The notes: a model not told the origin generated them from the sequence alone. A stretch of DNA of 64,000 nt from JAAZMI01 sp050948785 (GCA_050948785.1 JBMNEM010000004.1:62001-126000); one strand, 5' to 3'; shown: positions 34,516 to 44,485, numbered from the stretch's first letter. Numbers and translations: made by a program.

Positions 34516-35013
34516 CTAATGGGACTCCACATCTTCTGCACCATAGCGATTTAAAGTGGAAATAACCTGCTGGACCTTATCGTCTTCCGTTTTAACGGAT
34601 ACGAGGATATCTCCTCTTTTTACTCTTTCCTCAAAGTGGCGTCCTCTTTCTTCGGGGATCCCAAAATCAACCAGGCCGCCTACTAGGCCTCCCCCGACAA
34701 TGCCCGTAAGGAAAGCAGCCAAGGGTCCAGCCGCAACAATGGGGCCAATACCCGGTATAAGTAGTGCCCCGGCTCCCGCTAAAAGTCCCGTTATGCCCCC
34801 GAGCGCTCCGCCGGTAAATATTCCTTCACCGAGGTTTTGTCTCTCCATGGTTAAACGTTCATTACCTTCGCCTTCTTCTCCGTAACCCTCTCCCTTTTTT
34901 TCTCTGGCAACCAGGGAAATTTCTTTTTCATCAAACCCCTGGCTTTTAAGTTCATTAATAGCTTCCTTCGCGCGCTCCTGACTGCGAAAAACACCAATGA
35001 TCGCTTTTGCCAT
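34516..35013 (-). CDS. YflT-like general stress protein with glycine-rich core
   Basis: A 165-residue protein. Residues 1-40 resemble the YflT domain (AKAIIGVFRSQERAKEAINELKSQGFDEKEISLVARE in type, split here only for description). A Gly/Ala-rich hydrophobic centre (~65-110, GGALGGITGLLAGAGALLIPGIGP) resembles glycine-zipper membrane regions, and a second alpha/beta half follows. Family members are stress-induced in Bacillus; the mechanism is unknown. The start is ATG 35013 behind AAGGAGG; a longer frame to 35079 has no likeness to the family. Confidence 0.75.
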   Translation of the reverse strand: MAKAIIGVFRSQERAKEAINELKSQGFDEKEISLVAREKKGEGYGEEGEGNERLTMERQNLGEGIFTGGALGGITGLLAGAGALLIPGIGPIVAAGPLAAFLTGIVGGGLVGGLVDFGIPEERGRHFEERVKRGDILVSVKTEDDKVQQVISTLNRYGAEDVESH

Positions 35014-35094
35014 GAAATTTCCTCCTTTTTTTGACTCATGCTGCAATGTATTATTTCCATTAAATTTCCTTCTATTCACCGGAAAAGGTCTAAA

Positions 35095-35128
35095 AATAAA
35101 AAAAAGCGGTCGCCTTAAACCCGCTTTT
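35095..35128 (-). terminator. Rho-independent terminator of dut
   Basis: AAAAGCGG, 11-base loop, CCGCTTTT, with an extended T run on the minus strand, ~22 bases beyond the dut stop. Confidence 0.8.
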
Positions 35129-35149
35129 CATTAACTCTTTCGTACTTTA

Positions 35150-35614
35150 TTAGAATCTTCCGGTATGGCCAAATCCTCCGGCATCCCGCCCCGATAAGGG
35201 CAGCTCCTCAACCTCTTGCCACTCTATCCTCACCAGGGCTTGAATAACCAGCTGGGCGATTCGTTCACCCCTTTGAATGAAATAGGGGTTGTCCCCCAGA
35301 TTGATCAAAATTACTTTTATTTCCCCCCTGTAATCTGCATCGATAGTGCCCGGCGAATTTAAAACAGTGACACCATGTTTTATGGCCAGCCCACTGCGGG
35401 GTCTTACCTGTCCCTCATACCCCGGGGGAATAGCCAAGGCCAGGCCGGTCGGAATTAACTTGATTTCCCCTGGATTTAAGAGCGTCCTTCCCTCTACAGC
35501 AGCAAAGAGATCTATTCCTGCAGAATGTTTAGTCGCATAACCGGGCAGAGGAAGATCCTCGGCATGGGACAACTTTGTTACCAATATATCTACTTTTTCG
35601 GGTATTTTACGCAT
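35150..35614 (-). CDS. dut: dUTP diphosphatase
   Basis: A ~154-residue trimeric dUTPase that removes dUTP and supplies dUMP. All five motifs are recognisable: [39 protein letters not shown] and the C-terminal [12 protein letters not shown] (the Gly-rich lid, with His in place of the more usual Ser). I prefer ATG 35614; the open frame extends to 35665 without a ribosome site. A clear sigma-A promoter (35756-35784) lies upstream. Confidence 0.93.
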   Translation of the reverse strand: MRKIPEKVDILVTKLSHAEDLPLPGYATKHSAGIDLFAAVEGRTLLNPGEIKLIPTGLALAIPPGYEGQVRPRSGLAIKHGVTVLNSPGTIDADYRGEIKVILINLGDNPYFIQRGERIAQLVIQALVRIEWQEVEELPLSGRDAGGFGHTGRF

Positions 35615-35755
35615 TTTTTCAGCCCAGTCTCCTTTTAGCCAAACATATTCTTGATTCCTCTGCAAAAGAACTTTCGCTTAATCATCACAAGGTTAAAGTG
35701 GGGAGCAATATTTATCTGAATCAAGAAATTAACTTCATGCAGAGAAATCATTCTT

Positions 35756-35784
35756 AGTGTATTTTTTAAATCCACTTTTGTCAA
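35756..35784 (-). promoter_or_regulatory. Sigma-A promoter of dut
   Basis: TTGACA (plus 35779-35784), 17 bases, TACACT (plus 35756-35761) on the minus strand, giving a ~135-base leader to dut. Confidence 0.7.
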
Positions 35785-35884
35785 TACCGTTCCCCGGCCG
35801 GAATAGGATCAGACTTCCAGAGGAGAAGGGATTTTCTGGCGGTCATTGCAATAGTGGCCTGCTTTCAGGATCAGGACTTGGCCT

Positions 35885-36718
35885 TTATTCCCAGATTTCA
35901 ATAACTAAAAGATAACCATGAGCGGCCGCCTTGATCATGATGAATCTATCCATACTATTTCTAAACTTAAAGTCAAGATGATTTGAAACCGTTGCATCCA
36001 TGCCCATAGGTACATAATCAACCGGCAGGCTATGCGGGTAACGTTCCACAATTTCCAGGCCGGCTTTCCGGGCAGCGTTATATAATGTGGTCGAAACCTG
36101 ACATACACCACCTCCATAACCGGGAACTACAGTATTGCCTACGATAATCGGCGCCAACTCGTACCCGTGTTCAGCATCACGGGGCATGGTAGCCCTGTTA
36201 AAAGAAAAAATTTCCCCGGGAGCCAGTAAATAGTTATTGATCTGACTGGCCGCCAAGCCAATGTTTTTCCCCCGGCCACCCCCTCCGTACCCGGTAGTAA
36301 AAGAGCTTTTTCTATGCCGGATATTCCGATAAAGATCTGCAGTAATCTCCGGCTCAAGAGGAATAAGTACCGGCTGAAGAACGGTACCCGGCCTGGAGTT
36401 CATGATTAGCTCTATAGTAGCTTGCACATCGATTTTTTGTCCGTAAACCTGTGGTAGTATTTGGCCTGTCAGGGGATCTATAAAGGGATTTCTGGGCTGG
36501 ATAAAAAAGGCTTGGGCGAGAGATTCGACTTGCGCATAAACCTCATGCGGCAGCTTTCTTCCCAGTGGTATATCATCAAGAAACACACCCTCCGGAACAC
36601 CATGCTTGAGCCGCCTGTAACTGTCTCTGATTCCTAAGGCCAGGCAACCTGTAAGCATTAAAAGAGCAATTAGGGAAAGCGATGTTCCCTTAACCATCAA
36701 AATGGAAGTTTTCCTCAT
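35885..36718 (-). CDS. VanW-family protein, probable lipoprotein or membrane-anchored
   Basis: A 277-residue protein. The N-terminus is basic then hydrophobic, ending in LMLTGCLALG, a lipobox-like site with Cys near residue 25. A short linker region (GVFLDDIPLGRKL) is followed by the VanW domain (~145-277): APGEIFSFNRATMP, VPGYGGGVCQVSTTLYNAAR and HSLPVDYVPMGMDATV. It overlaps the preceding deacetylase gene by 4 bases (ATGA), so the two are coupled. It is shorter than the VanW protein at 7471 and lacks the C-terminal extension. The biochemical function is unknown. Confidence 0.85.
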   Translation of the reverse strand: MRKTSILMVKGTSLSLIALLMLTGCLALGIRDSYRRLKHGVPEGVFLDDIPLGRKLPHEVYAQVESLAQAFFIQPRNPFIDPLTGQILPQVYGQKIDVQATIELIMNSRPGTVLQPVLIPLEPEITADLYRNIRHRKSSFTTGYGGGGRGKNIGLAASQINNYLLAPGEIFSFNRATMPRDAEHGYELAPIIVGNTVVPGYGGGVCQVSTTLYNAARKAGLEIVERYPHSLPVDYVPMGMDATVSNHLDFKFRNSMDRFIMIKAAAHGYLLVIEIWE

Positions 36719-37728
36719 TTTATTTTGGCAGGGGGTTCATCCGGATTTAACAATTCAGCCATAGTGACCAGTTTAAAACCCTTATTCTTAATTTCAGGAA
36801 TAATCTCTTTGAAAAGAACTACTGTCTCCTCTGTCGGATGCGCAAGAACGATCGCTCCTGCATGAAGATTCCCCAAAACCCTCTCCTTCATTTTTTCCAC
36901 CCCGGGATTCATCCAGTCAACAGTATCGATAGACCACATGATGGTGCGCATATCCTGGCGCGCAACTGTTTCCAGAACCAGTTCGTTGTAGGCGCCTTTA
37001 TGCGGTGTAAAATAATGTGGGATTTGACTGGTAGCTGCCTGCACAATTTCGTTTACTTCCCTTAAACTATGCTCCATTTCCTCAACACTTATTTCTGTAA
37101 ATACAACGGCATCGCTAGATCCATGATTGGCGATTAAATGCCCCTGGCGATTTATTTCCCTTAAAAGATCCTCATTTTTTCTGGCCCATCTGCCTACAAC
37201 AAAAAAAGTGGCCTGTGCTTCTTCAGCAGCAAAGACTTCCAACATGGGTGGAATATGTTCCGTTCCCCAGGCCACATTGATCATCAAAGCAACTTTCTTT
37301 TTCTGCGGGTTACCCCGTTCGATAAAAGCCCAGGGATAATCCTGCATGGTGATATCAGGACATAGAGGATTAAAAACCGGAGTGACATGCTCCTCACGGG
37401 AAGCAGACATAATTTTATCGACTGTTTCCGGAACATCAAGCTCATAACCCCACAATTCAGGTATGATTGAATCAAATTGAGGATCATAGAAAGCGTCAAC
37501 CGGGTTTATTTGCCATTCACTAAATTTTGCCACTACGATTGCCTCTACTTCCTCCTGAGTCAGACCTCCCATATCCTGCTCCAGAAAGATCACTCCCGGT
37601 TTGACACCATAGGCATGCCTTGCAAGATACTCCATAAAGTTACCTTTAAAAAAGAACGCGCCGACAATCGCCATCAAGATCAAAAAGGAAATAAGTTTTG
37701 TTCTGGAGGAAACAAAAACAACAAACAT
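36715..37728 (-). CDS. Polysaccharide deacetylase-family protein with VanW-like N-terminal linker
   Basis: A 337-residue protein with one N-terminal membrane helix (~11-27). Residues ~40-120 (GVIFLEQDMGGLTQEEVEAIV and YDPQFDSIIPELWGYELDV) resemble the linker of the VanW proteins in this window. The NodB fold spans ~145-330: VALMINVAWGTEHIPP, GHLIANHGSSDAV and AGAIVLAHPTEETV. The usual metal Asp-Asp and His-x3-His pattern is degraded (WGTE, NHGSSD), so metal-dependent deacetylase activity is doubtful. The shared linker and overlap with the VanW gene suggest a joint envelope role. Confidence 0.8.
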   Translation of the reverse strand: MFVVFVSSRTKLISFLILMAIVGAFFFKGNFMEYLARHAYGVKPGVIFLEQDMGGLTQEEVEAIVVAKFSEWQINPVDAFYDPQFDSIIPELWGYELDVPETVDKIMSASREEHVTPVFNPLCPDITMQDYPWAFIERGNPQKKKVALMINVAWGTEHIPPMLEVFAAEEAQATFFVVGRWARKNEDLLREINRQGHLIANHGSSDAVVFTEISVEEMEHSLREVNEIVQAATSQIPHYFTPHKGAYNELVLETVARQDMRTIMWSIDTVDWMNPGVEKMKERVLGNLHAGAIVLAHPTEETVVLFKEIIPEIKNKGFKLVTMAELLNPDEPPAKIK

Positions 37729-37732
37729 TTAC

Positions 37733-38452
37733 TCACCTTCCAGGAAGAGGAAATTTTTTTTCAGCATACTCCAGGATTAAATCCGGCAAGGCAATAGAAT
37801 ATCCTTTCCATTTTAGAAAATCAATGAACTGGGGCAAGCTTTCCAGGATTCCGGGAGAAGTTGTATGAAAAAGAATCACCGCCCCGGCATGGATTTGCTC
37901 TTCAATATGGCTCATAATTAATTCCATTTCCAGATTTGAAAGCATTAAGGCGTTAATACTCCACAAAAGAGTGAAGCAGTCATTTTCCCGGGCAATGCGG
38001 ACGATCCTGGGATTATATTCTCCATACGGGGGTCGAAAAAATACGGGTTTTTCATTTAGTGTTTCTTTACACAAGTTATTAAACAGGTAGATTTCCTCCG
38101 TGATCTCCTCTTCTTCCATCAAGGGGAGCCTGCTGTGGGAATGCGTATGATTACCGATCCAATGCCCATGTTCAATTATCTTCTTTGCTTTCAGAGGGTG
38201 TTTCTTTAACCACTGGCCGGTCATGAAAAAAACTGCCTTAATTTCGCGCTCATCCAGCAGCTCCAAAAGAGCATCAAGTTGGGCCTCTCCCCAAAGAATG
38301 TTAAAAGTAAAAAATATAACCCCTTCATCAGAACCTTCCACCTGAAATATCGGCTCGGGATAGTAAGAAGGTTTCGTAGAGGAGATGGCACGCACTGTAA
38401 TCAAAGTGGTGAGCAGAACGCAAAAGACCAAAAAAAAAAGAGGCTTTTTCAT
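37733..38452 (-). CDS. Polysaccharide deacetylase (YlxY/PdaB-like)
   Basis: A 239-residue protein with a signal-anchor (~5-21) and a NodB domain. HWIGNHTHSHSRLPLM carries a proper His-x3-His, RPPYGEYNPRIV is the arginine motif, and GAVILFHTTSPGILESL gives the C-terminal His. The first motif reads FFTFNILWGEAQLD rather than TFDDG, so the catalytic Asp is not in its usual place. The position next to pnp matches Bacillus ylxY. It is the first of three coupled envelope genes (gap of 4 bases to the next). Confidence 0.82.
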   Translation of the reverse strand: MKKPLFFLVFCVLLTTLITVRAISSTKPSYYPEPIFQVEGSDEGVIFFTFNILWGEAQLDALLELLDEREIKAVFFMTGQWLKKHPLKAKKIIEHGHWIGNHTHSHSRLPLMEEEEITEEIYLFNNLCKETLNEKPVFFRPPYGEYNPRIVRIARENDCFTLLWSINALMLSNLEMELIMSHIEEQIHAGAVILFHTTSPGILESLPQFIDFLKWKGYSIALPDLILEYAEKKFPLPGR

Positions 38453-38538
38453 TATTTAGACCTCAATTTAACCTTTACAATATAATTATTAACTTGATCC
38501 AAAAAATATTCCCCAAAATATTTTTATTTTTTATAGGG

Positions 38539-38572
38539 AAAGAACATAAACCTATTTAGGTTTATGTTCTTT
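38539..38572 (-). other. 15-base-pair perfect hairpin enclosing the pnp stop codon
   Basis: AAAGAACATAAACCT, ATTT, AGGTTTATGTTCTTT. On the minus strand the pnp stop TAG falls at the loop and the 5' arm encodes the last residues (KEHKPK). There is no U run after the 3' arm (CCCTAT), so it is not a classic terminator. Confidence 0.6.
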
Positions 38573-40705
38573 ATTAAAGCGTCTCTGCCGTTTACGGGGA
38601 ATACTCGCTACTTTTTCATCAGATTTGGAGGTCCTAGGTAAAGCTTCCCTTCTGGAGAGGTTTATCCTGCCTCTATCATCAATATCAAGAACTTTAACCT
38701 GAACCTGATCTCCTACGTTGACCACATCTTCGGTTTTGTTGACACGAAAGCGTTCCAAGTGAGAAATGTGCACTAAGCCTTCCTTTCCGGGAAGAATTTC
38801 CACAAAAGCTCCATATCTTTCTGTACGGGTTACCTTACCCAGGTAAACCCGCCCCGGTTCTACCTCTGCGGTCAAGTTTTCAATGATCTGCTGGGCCTTA
38901 TGCCCCGCTTCCGTATCCATAGTCACGATAAATATTTTGCCATCAGACTCAATCTCGATCTCCGTTCCTGTTTCAGCAATAATCTTGTTGATAACCCTTC
39001 CTCCGGGCCCAATTACATCACGTATTTTGTCCGGGTCAATCTGTAAAGTTAAGATCAATGGAGCAAAATCGGAAAGCTTGGGCCGCGGTTCACTAATAAC
39101 CTTTAACATCTCCCCGAGTATAAAAAGATAGCCTTCCCGCGCTTTATAAAGAGCCTCTCTGAATATCTCCCAGGAAAGGCCTTTTAATTTAATATCCATC
39201 TGCAACGCTGTGATACCTGCTTGCGTCCCGGCAACTTTAAAGTCCATGTCCCCTAAAAAATCCTCGATACCCTGGATATCAGAAAGAATGGCATACTCAT
39301 CCTCTTCCTTGATTAAGCCCATGGCTATCCCCGAAACCGGAGAGGATATAGGTACGCCAGCATCCATTAGAGCAAGTGTACCGGCACAAACACTGCCCAT
39401 GGAACTCGAACCGTTTGATTCCAGAACCTCGGATACAAGGCGAATTGTATAGGGAAAATCTTCTTCTCCGGGGATCACTGTCTCCAGAGCTTTTTCAGCC
39501 AAAGCGCCATGGCCTATTTCCCTTCTACCGGGTCCGCGCATAAAACCTGCTTCCCCAACGCTGTAGGGAGGAAAATTATAATGATGCATAAATCTTTTCG
39601 ATTCCTCAATACCAAGGCCATCTAACCTTTGCATATCTCTTAAGGCACCCAGGGTACAGATATTTAAAACCTGAGTTTGCCCCCTGGTGAAGAGCGAAGA
39701 CCCGTGGGTCCGTTTAAAAAGCTGGACTTCACAGGTAATCGGCCTGATTTTGTCCCATTCCCGGCCATCGGGGCGTACTTTTTCTTTCAAAATCATGGAG
39801 CGCAAATTTTCTTTAATTAAATGATCAATGGCTGTCCCAATATCCTGCTCATTGTCGGGATAAAGCTCTAAAAAATGCTCCCTGGTTTCTACTTCTACTT
39901 TTTCTAATTCGCTTTCCCTCTCCAGTTTTTCCTCTACCCTTAAAGCTTTTTTAAGATTGTCTAAACAGAAATTTTCAACTTCCGTACAGATTTGAGCATC
40001 GGGCTCAAATAATTCTACGGTCATTTTTTCCACACCGATTTTGGCCACGATCTCTTTTTGCAGCTGGGTAATTTCTTTGATTACTTCATGCCCGGTCATA
40101 ATGGTTTCCAATATTTGCTCCACGGAAACCTCTTTTGCTTTGGCCTCGACCATCATGACTGCATCTTCCGTACCTGCGACGGTTAAGTTGAGCAGGCTGG
40201 CTTCACTTTGTTCAATAGTAGGATTGATTACTGGTTTTTCATCAATCATGCCTATGCTCACAGCGGCAATCGGCCCCATAAACGGTATTTTAGAAATTGA
40301 TAGGGCCACAGAAGCACCGATAACCGCCAGCGGTTCAGGTGGACAATCCTGATCCACAGAGAGAACCGTAACAACAACATGCACAGCGTTACGAAAATTT
40401 TCCGGAAACAAAGGTCTGAGCGGCCGGTCAATAAGCCTGGCGGCCAAGATTGCTTTTTCTGTAGGCCGGCCTTCTCTTTTAATAAAGCCCCCGGGTATCC
40501 TGCCTACAGCATAAAGTCTTTCCTCATAATCCACCGTTAAAGGAAAAAAATCAATACCTTCACGCGGTTCTTTCGAAACAGTGGCGGTCACTAAAAGAGC
40601 GGTATCTCCATAGCGTATTAACACTGCTCCGCTGGCTTGCCCGGCTACCTTCCCTGTTTCAATCGTTAAAAGCCTGCCGGCAACATTCATTTGAAAGCTT
40701 TCCAC
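38552..40705 (-). CDS. pnp: Polyribonucleotide nucleotidyltransferase
   Basis: A 717-residue PNPase, a trimeric phosphorolytic 3'-5' exoribonuclease. It has two RNase PH domains (the second with [15 protein letters not shown] and [21 protein letters not shown]), a KH domain with [13 protein letters not shown] and an S1 domain with [20 protein letters not shown]. It ends in a basic tail that forms one arm of the hairpin at 38539. The start is GTG behind GGGGAGAT. It follows rpsO, the conserved order. Confidence 0.98.
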   Translation of the reverse strand: MESFQMNVAGRLLTIETGKVAGQASGAVLIRYGDTALLVTATVSKEPREGIDFFPLTVDYEERLYAVGRIPGGFIKREGRPTEKAILAARLIDRPLRPLFPENFRNAVHVVVTVLSVDQDCPPEPLAVIGASVALSISKIPFMGPIAAVSIGMIDEKPVINPTIEQSEASLLNLTVAGTEDAVMMVEAKAKEVSVEQILETIMTGHEVIKEITQLQKEIVAKIGVEKMTVELFEPDAQICTEVENFCLDNLKKALRVEEKLERESELEKVEVETREHFLELYPDNEQDIGTAIDHLIKENLRSMILKEKVRPDGREWDKIRPITCEVQLFKRTHGSSLFTRGQTQVLNICTLGALRDMQRLDGLGIEESKRFMHHYNFPPYSVGEAGFMRGPGRREIGHGALAEKALETVIPGEEDFPYTIRLVSEVLESNGSSSMGSVCAGTLALMDAGVPISSPVSGIAMGLIKEEDEYAILSDIQGIEDFLGDMDFKVAGTQAGITALQMDIKLKGLSWEIFREALYKAREGYLFILGEMLKVISEPRPKLSDFAPLILTLQIDPDKIRDVIGPGGRVINKIIAETGTEIEIESDGKIFIVTMDTEAGHKAQQIIENLTAEVEPGRVYLGKVTRTERYGAFVEILPGKEGLVHISHLERFRVNKTEDVVNVGDQVQVKVLDIDDRGRINLSRREALPRTSKSDEKVASIPRKRQRRFNKEHKPK

Positions 40706-40726
40706 ATAACATCTCCCCTTGTTTGG

Positions 40727-40749
40727 AAAAGCGGGGAAACCCCGCTTTT
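40727..40749 (-). terminator. Hairpin between rpsO and pnp
   Basis: AAAAGCGGGG, AAA loop, CCCCGCTTTT, then CC on the minus strand. It is a strong stem with a 4-base T run, probably a partial terminator or RNA-processing site, since pnp must be read either through it or from its own promoter. Confidence 0.65.
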
Positions 40750-40754
40750 GGAAA

Positions 40755-41024
40755 TTATTTTCTTAGACCTAGTTTTTGGATCACGGCACGATATCTTTCC
40801 GGTGCATTATTCCTTAAATAGTTTAATAAACCTCTACGTTTTCCCACTATTTTCAATAGACCCCTTCTGGAATGGAAATCTTTTTTATGTGTTTTAAGAT
40901 GTTCTGTTAACTGGTTAATCCTTTTGGTGAGGATCGCGATCTGCACCTCCGGAGAACCGGTATCATTTTCATGATTCTTATATTCACTGATAATCCTGCT
41001 TTTAATATCGCTCGGTAAAGCCAT
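40755..41024 (-). CDS. rpsO: Ribosomal protein S15
   Basis: An 89-residue S15 that binds the central domain of 16S rRNA. The family pattern is complete: [41 protein letters not shown] and [26 protein letters not shown] precedes ATG. Confidence 0.99.
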   Translation of the reverse strand: MALPSDIKSRIISEYKNHENDTGSPEVQIAILTKRINQLTEHLKTHKKDFHSRRGLLKIVGKRRGLLNYLRNNAPERYRAVIQKLGLRK

Positions 41025-41152
41025 CTACCTCACCTCCTTCTCCTTTACCACAATCAGAATCGGTATAAGTCCGCAAATAACCATTAGCCTGGAGCCAAGC
41101 AAATTTTATCATATTGTCTGATCCTTGTAAATATTACATTTTATAAGCCATT

Positions 41153-42115
41153 TCAGGTGAACTGTTTTTCCCTTAATCCTCCATATTTCTTTTCAATTAG
41201 TCCCCGGGCCAAGTTAACATCCAGCGCAATCTGTTTGCTCAGGCTGCCGGCATCTTTAAAAGCGACCTCGTTTCTAATTTTGCACAAAAATTTAACACTT
41301 AATTCTTCACCATAAATATTTTTATCAAAATCTAATAAAAAAACCTCCACAGCCGTCTTTTGAGCAGAACTAAACGTCGGCTTTACACCTATATTTGTCA
41401 AAGCAAACATTTTTTTATCTTTCCAACAGGCCAAGCATAAATAAACCCCTCGTGCCGGAAGCAGTAAATTCTTCGGAATATCCAAATTGGCAGTAGGAAA
41501 GCCCAGTTTCATGCCCCTTCCTTCGCCATGAACAACTTTTCCTCTGCGTGTAAAACAAAATCCCAGGCATTCAGCAGCCCTTTTAACCTCACCCTTGCGT
41601 AATAAATCTCTGATTAGGGAACTGCTTATGATCTCATTGCCGCTCGTTACCGGCGGAACAATTTCCACTTCAAAATCAAGTTTTTTGCCCCACTGCAACA
41701 AATCATCAGCCGTTCCCTGTCCCCGCGCTCCAAAGGTGTAGTCAAAACCAATGACAATTTCAGCCACTTGTAAAGTATCCACCAGGTAATCCTGCACAAA
41801 TTTAAATGGGGAGAGCCTGGCCACATCAGGCGTAAATTTTTGGATAAACAGAAAGTCTATGCCCAGATTCCTTAAAATTTCAGCCCTTTCTTGTAAAGTG
41901 GAGAGGAATAAAAGATTTTTATGTGGATAAAGCACCTTTAAGGGATGCGGGTCCAGGATAAAAACAGCACTTCGCAAGTTTTTTTCTACTGCTCTATCTT
42001 TTGTCCGTTTAATTATTTTACGATGGGCAATATGCAAACCATCAAAATTGCCCAGGGCCAGGACCAGCCTTTGCTGATCAGCCTTATAATTATCAACATC
42101 GTAAACTAACCGCAT
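41153..42115 (-). CDS. ribF: Bifunctional riboflavin kinase/FAD synthetase
   Basis: A ~320-residue enzyme turning riboflavin into FMN and FAD. The N-terminal FAD synthetase has LALGNFDGLHIAHRKII and IGFDYTFGARGQG. The C-terminal flavokinase has KVVHGEGRGMKLGFPTANLD and GVYLC. ATG at 42115 is behind CAGGTGGG. It follows truB as in most Bacillota. Confidence 0.96.
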   Translation of the reverse strand: MRLVYDVDNYKADQQRLVLALGNFDGLHIAHRKIIKRTKDRAVEKNLRSAVFILDPHPLKVLYPHKNLLFLSTLQERAEILRNLGIDFLFIQKFTPDVARLSPFKFVQDYLVDTLQVAEIVIGFDYTFGARGQGTADDLLQWGKKLDFEVEIVPPVTSGNEIISSSLIRDLLRKGEVKRAAECLGFCFTRRGKVVHGEGRGMKLGFPTANLDIPKNLLLPARGVYLCLACWKDKKMFALTNIGVKPTFSSAQKTAVEVFLLDFDKNIYGEELSVKFLCKIRNEVAFKDAGSLSKQIALDVNLARGLIEKKYGGLREKQFT

Positions 42116-42135
42116 AAAACCCACCTGAACCTTCT

Positions 42136-43065
42136 TTAAATTCGGACCATCTTCTCGGATTTCAATTGGAATCCCACTGTCCTGTCAAATTTCCACCTTG
42201 CCAAGCCGACAAATTCCCTTGCTGTAGTATATACCGGTAATATTTTTTCGTCAACCGGCTCCCCTAGAGCATCCCCTGCTTTGGTATGCAGCTCCTTAAA
42301 AGATATATATTTCCCCTGGAATAATTTTTTAATATCCACTTTTTCCAGCAAAAGAAACTCCCTGCCGTGGAAAGGAAAGTCCAGAGGTAAAAGCGCCCGC
42401 CGGGCCCTTTCAACATCACCGGAAAAGCTTGGATCATCCAAAATGCGCGCCTGTGAAAGAACGAACCCCCCCACCGCTTTCCTTAAGAGAAAAGACATGT
42501 GTCCTCCACATCCCAGGGCGGTACCGATTTGTGCACAAAGAGTACGGATATACGTCCCCTTGGAACATTTTACTTCCAAAAGAACCCTTTCCGGGGGGAA
42601 ATAGTCCAGCATCTTGATCGAATAGATTTGCACCGTCCGGGCAGAACGCTGGACAGTGATCCCCTTACGGGCGTATTCGTACAATTTCCTGCCCTTTTGT
42701 TTGATAGCTGCATACATTGGAGGGACCTGCTCAATTTCTCCCTGAAAAGAAGTAAGAACCTTTTTTATTTCCTCAGCTTGCAAGGAAAAAGGCTCTTTTT
42801 TTTGAGCGATTACTTTCCCTGAAGAATCTTCGGTATCAGTAGTTAAACCCAAAAAGAGCTCCGCCCTGTAAACCTTGGGGAGATCCATCAGGTAGGATGA
42901 AAATTTTGTAGCTTTCCCCAGGAGAAGAGGTAAAACCCCAGCTGCTCCGGGATCCAGGGTGCCACCATGACCGACTTTAATTCCGGGAAAAAGCCCACGC
43001 ACATATTTTACAACATCATGAGACGTTAAACCGGGGGGTTTAAGCATATTTAAAAAACCATTCAA
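42136..43065 (-). CDS. truB: tRNA pseudouridine-55 synthase
   Basis: A ~309-residue TruB. LKPPGLTSHDVV, the catalytic GHGGTLDPGAAGVLPL with its Asp, and a C-terminal PUA-like region. I prefer the TTG at 43065 behind AAAGGGG; an earlier TTG at 43083 lacks a ribosome site. It isomerises U55 in the T-loop of tRNAs. Confidence 0.96.
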   Translation of the reverse strand: MNGFLNMLKPPGLTSHDVVKYVRGLFPGIKVGHGGTLDPGAAGVLPLLLGKATKFSSYLMDLPKVYRAELFLGLTTDTEDSSGKVIAQKKEPFSLQAEEIKKVLTSFQGEIEQVPPMYAAIKQKGRKLYEYARKGITVQRSARTVQIYSIKMLDYFPPERVLLEVKCSKGTYIRTLCAQIGTALGCGGHMSFLLRKAVGGFVLSQARILDDPSFSGDVERARRALLPLDFPFHGREFLLLEKVDIKKLFQGKYISFKELHTKAGDALGEPVDEKILPVYTTAREFVGLARWKFDRTVGFQLKSEKMVRI

Positions 43066-43086
43066 ATAAAAACCCCTTTGCAATGA

Positions 43087-44070
43087 TTATTTTGCAGGCA
43101 ATAAAATATCGCTTTCCTTAAGTTTTGCACTGATCACCTGCAGTACATTTTGGACAATATTTTCAGGCTTCCCGGAAATAGTCACACCGGCTGCCCGAGA
43201 GTGTCCGCCGCCGCCCAAAGATTGGGCAATAGAAGCCACATCAATATTTTTAGAACGAAACCCTATCTTGGTTTCACCACGATCTGTATGATAAAAAAGA
43301 ACCCCTACCTCTGCTTCTTGAACACTTTTTAAATAATTGATAAAACCATCCAGCTCAGCCGATTTGGCCTTGTTTTTGGTCAACATTTTTTCAAAAACAT
43401 TCATCCAAATAATTTTTTGGGTGGGATCAAACTGGACTGTTGCCAGAGAGTCACGGAGAAGCAGTAAGGTGGAAAGAGGATACTCATCAAAAAGTTTCCG
43501 GCCTACCAGGGAAGGACTGACACCTTCTTTCAGCAGTTCACCGGCTATTTGCAGCGCCAGTGGTGTGGTATTGTCATATTTGAATGAACCTGTATCCGAA
43601 GCAATGGCTACATACAGATTAAGGCTGATCTCCTTATTTAACTTCAAATCATTATCCTGAATAAATCGGAAGACAACTTCCCCTGTGGAAGAAGCGGCAG
43701 GATCAATGAAATGAACATCACCAAACCAATCGTTGGTGATATGGTGATCGATATTGACTATTTTATCTAATTTTAGAACATCCCCCTGCAAATCGCCAAG
43801 CCGGTCCAGATCATTACAATCAAGCACAAAAGCCAATCCTTTTCCTTCATGAAGGGAAAAGGAATCTTGAAAATTTTTTACCCCGGGCAAAAAAGAGTAG
43901 CGCGCGGGAATTTCATCCGCACAAAGTATTTTTACCTTCTTACCTTGCAGCTTCAAGGCGCCCCCCAATGCCAAAGAAGAACCGATCGCATCACCGTCCG
44001 GCCTGATATGGGTAAAGATATAAATGCTCTTATATTTATCCAGCCTAAAAGGCAACTTAAACTTACTCAT
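43087..44070 (-). CDS. nrnA: DHH-family oligoribonuclease/pAp phosphatase
   Basis: A ~327-residue DHH/DHHA1 phosphoesterase. HIRPDGDAIGSSLAL, FVLDCNDLDRLG, NIDHHITNDWFGD and the C-terminal SLGGGGHSRAAGVTI are intact. NrnA degrades nano-RNA and dephosphorylates pAp; in some anaerobes relatives cleave pGpG or pApA. The ATG at 44070 overlaps rbfA by 8 bases; its ribosome site AGGAG is ~15 bases away, so TTG 44103 remains possible. Confidence 0.93.
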   Translation of the reverse strand: MSKFKLPFRLDKYKSIYIFTHIRPDGDAIGSSLALGGALKLQGKKVKILCADEIPARYSFLPGVKNFQDSFSLHEGKGLAFVLDCNDLDRLGDLQGDVLKLDKIVNIDHHITNDWFGDVHFIDPAASSTGEVVFRFIQDNDLKLNKEISLNLYVAIASDTGSFKYDNTTPLALQIAGELLKEGVSPSLVGRKLFDEYPLSTLLLLRDSLATVQFDPTQKIIWMNVFEKMLTKNKAKSAELDGFINYLKSVQEAEVGVLFYHTDRGETKIGFRSKNIDVASIAQSLGGGGHSRAAGVTISGKPENIVQNVLQVISAKLKESDILLPAK

Positions 44071-44446
44071 CTTTAAGTTTTTCAGCTCCTGCATCTGTAT
44101 CAAGGCCTAATTTCCTGAGCACTCCTTCAATACGTGCACTGTACTCCAGGGAACGGTCAAGGTGAAATTCGATCTCCGGAGTGTGGCGAAGGCGAATTCT
44201 TTTACCGATTTCAAAGCGGATAAACCCCGTCGCTTTGTCCAAAATCTTTAACACTTTTTCCTGTTCTTCTTTTTTTCCATAAATACTGACAAAAATCCTT
44301 GCAAGGCCTAAATCCTTGGAAACTTCAACAGCCATGACACTGATTAGCTCCATTAAACCAGGATCTTTTAATTCGAGGTGTAATATTTCACTAATTTCTT
44401 TTTTAATCTGTTCGGCAACTCTTCGGGAACGCTGCTTACTCATCAT
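44063..44446 (-). CDS. rbfA: Ribosome-binding factor A
   Basis: A 127-residue 30S maturation factor. SRRVAEQIKKEISEILHLEL at the start, ARIFVSIYGKK and GKRIRLRHTPEIEFHLDRSL at the end are the family signatures. GGGGGAGGT lies before ATG. It follows infB. Confidence 0.97.
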   Translation of the reverse strand: MMSKQRSRRVAEQIKKEISEILHLELKDPGLMELISVMAVEVSKDLGLARIFVSIYGKKEEQEKVLKILDKATGFIRFEIGKRIRLRHTPEIEFHLDRSLEYSARIEGVLRKLGLDTDAGAEKLKDE

Positions 44447-44485
44447 TAATACCTCCCCCAGAAAGCCGTGCGAACAAAAACAGAT

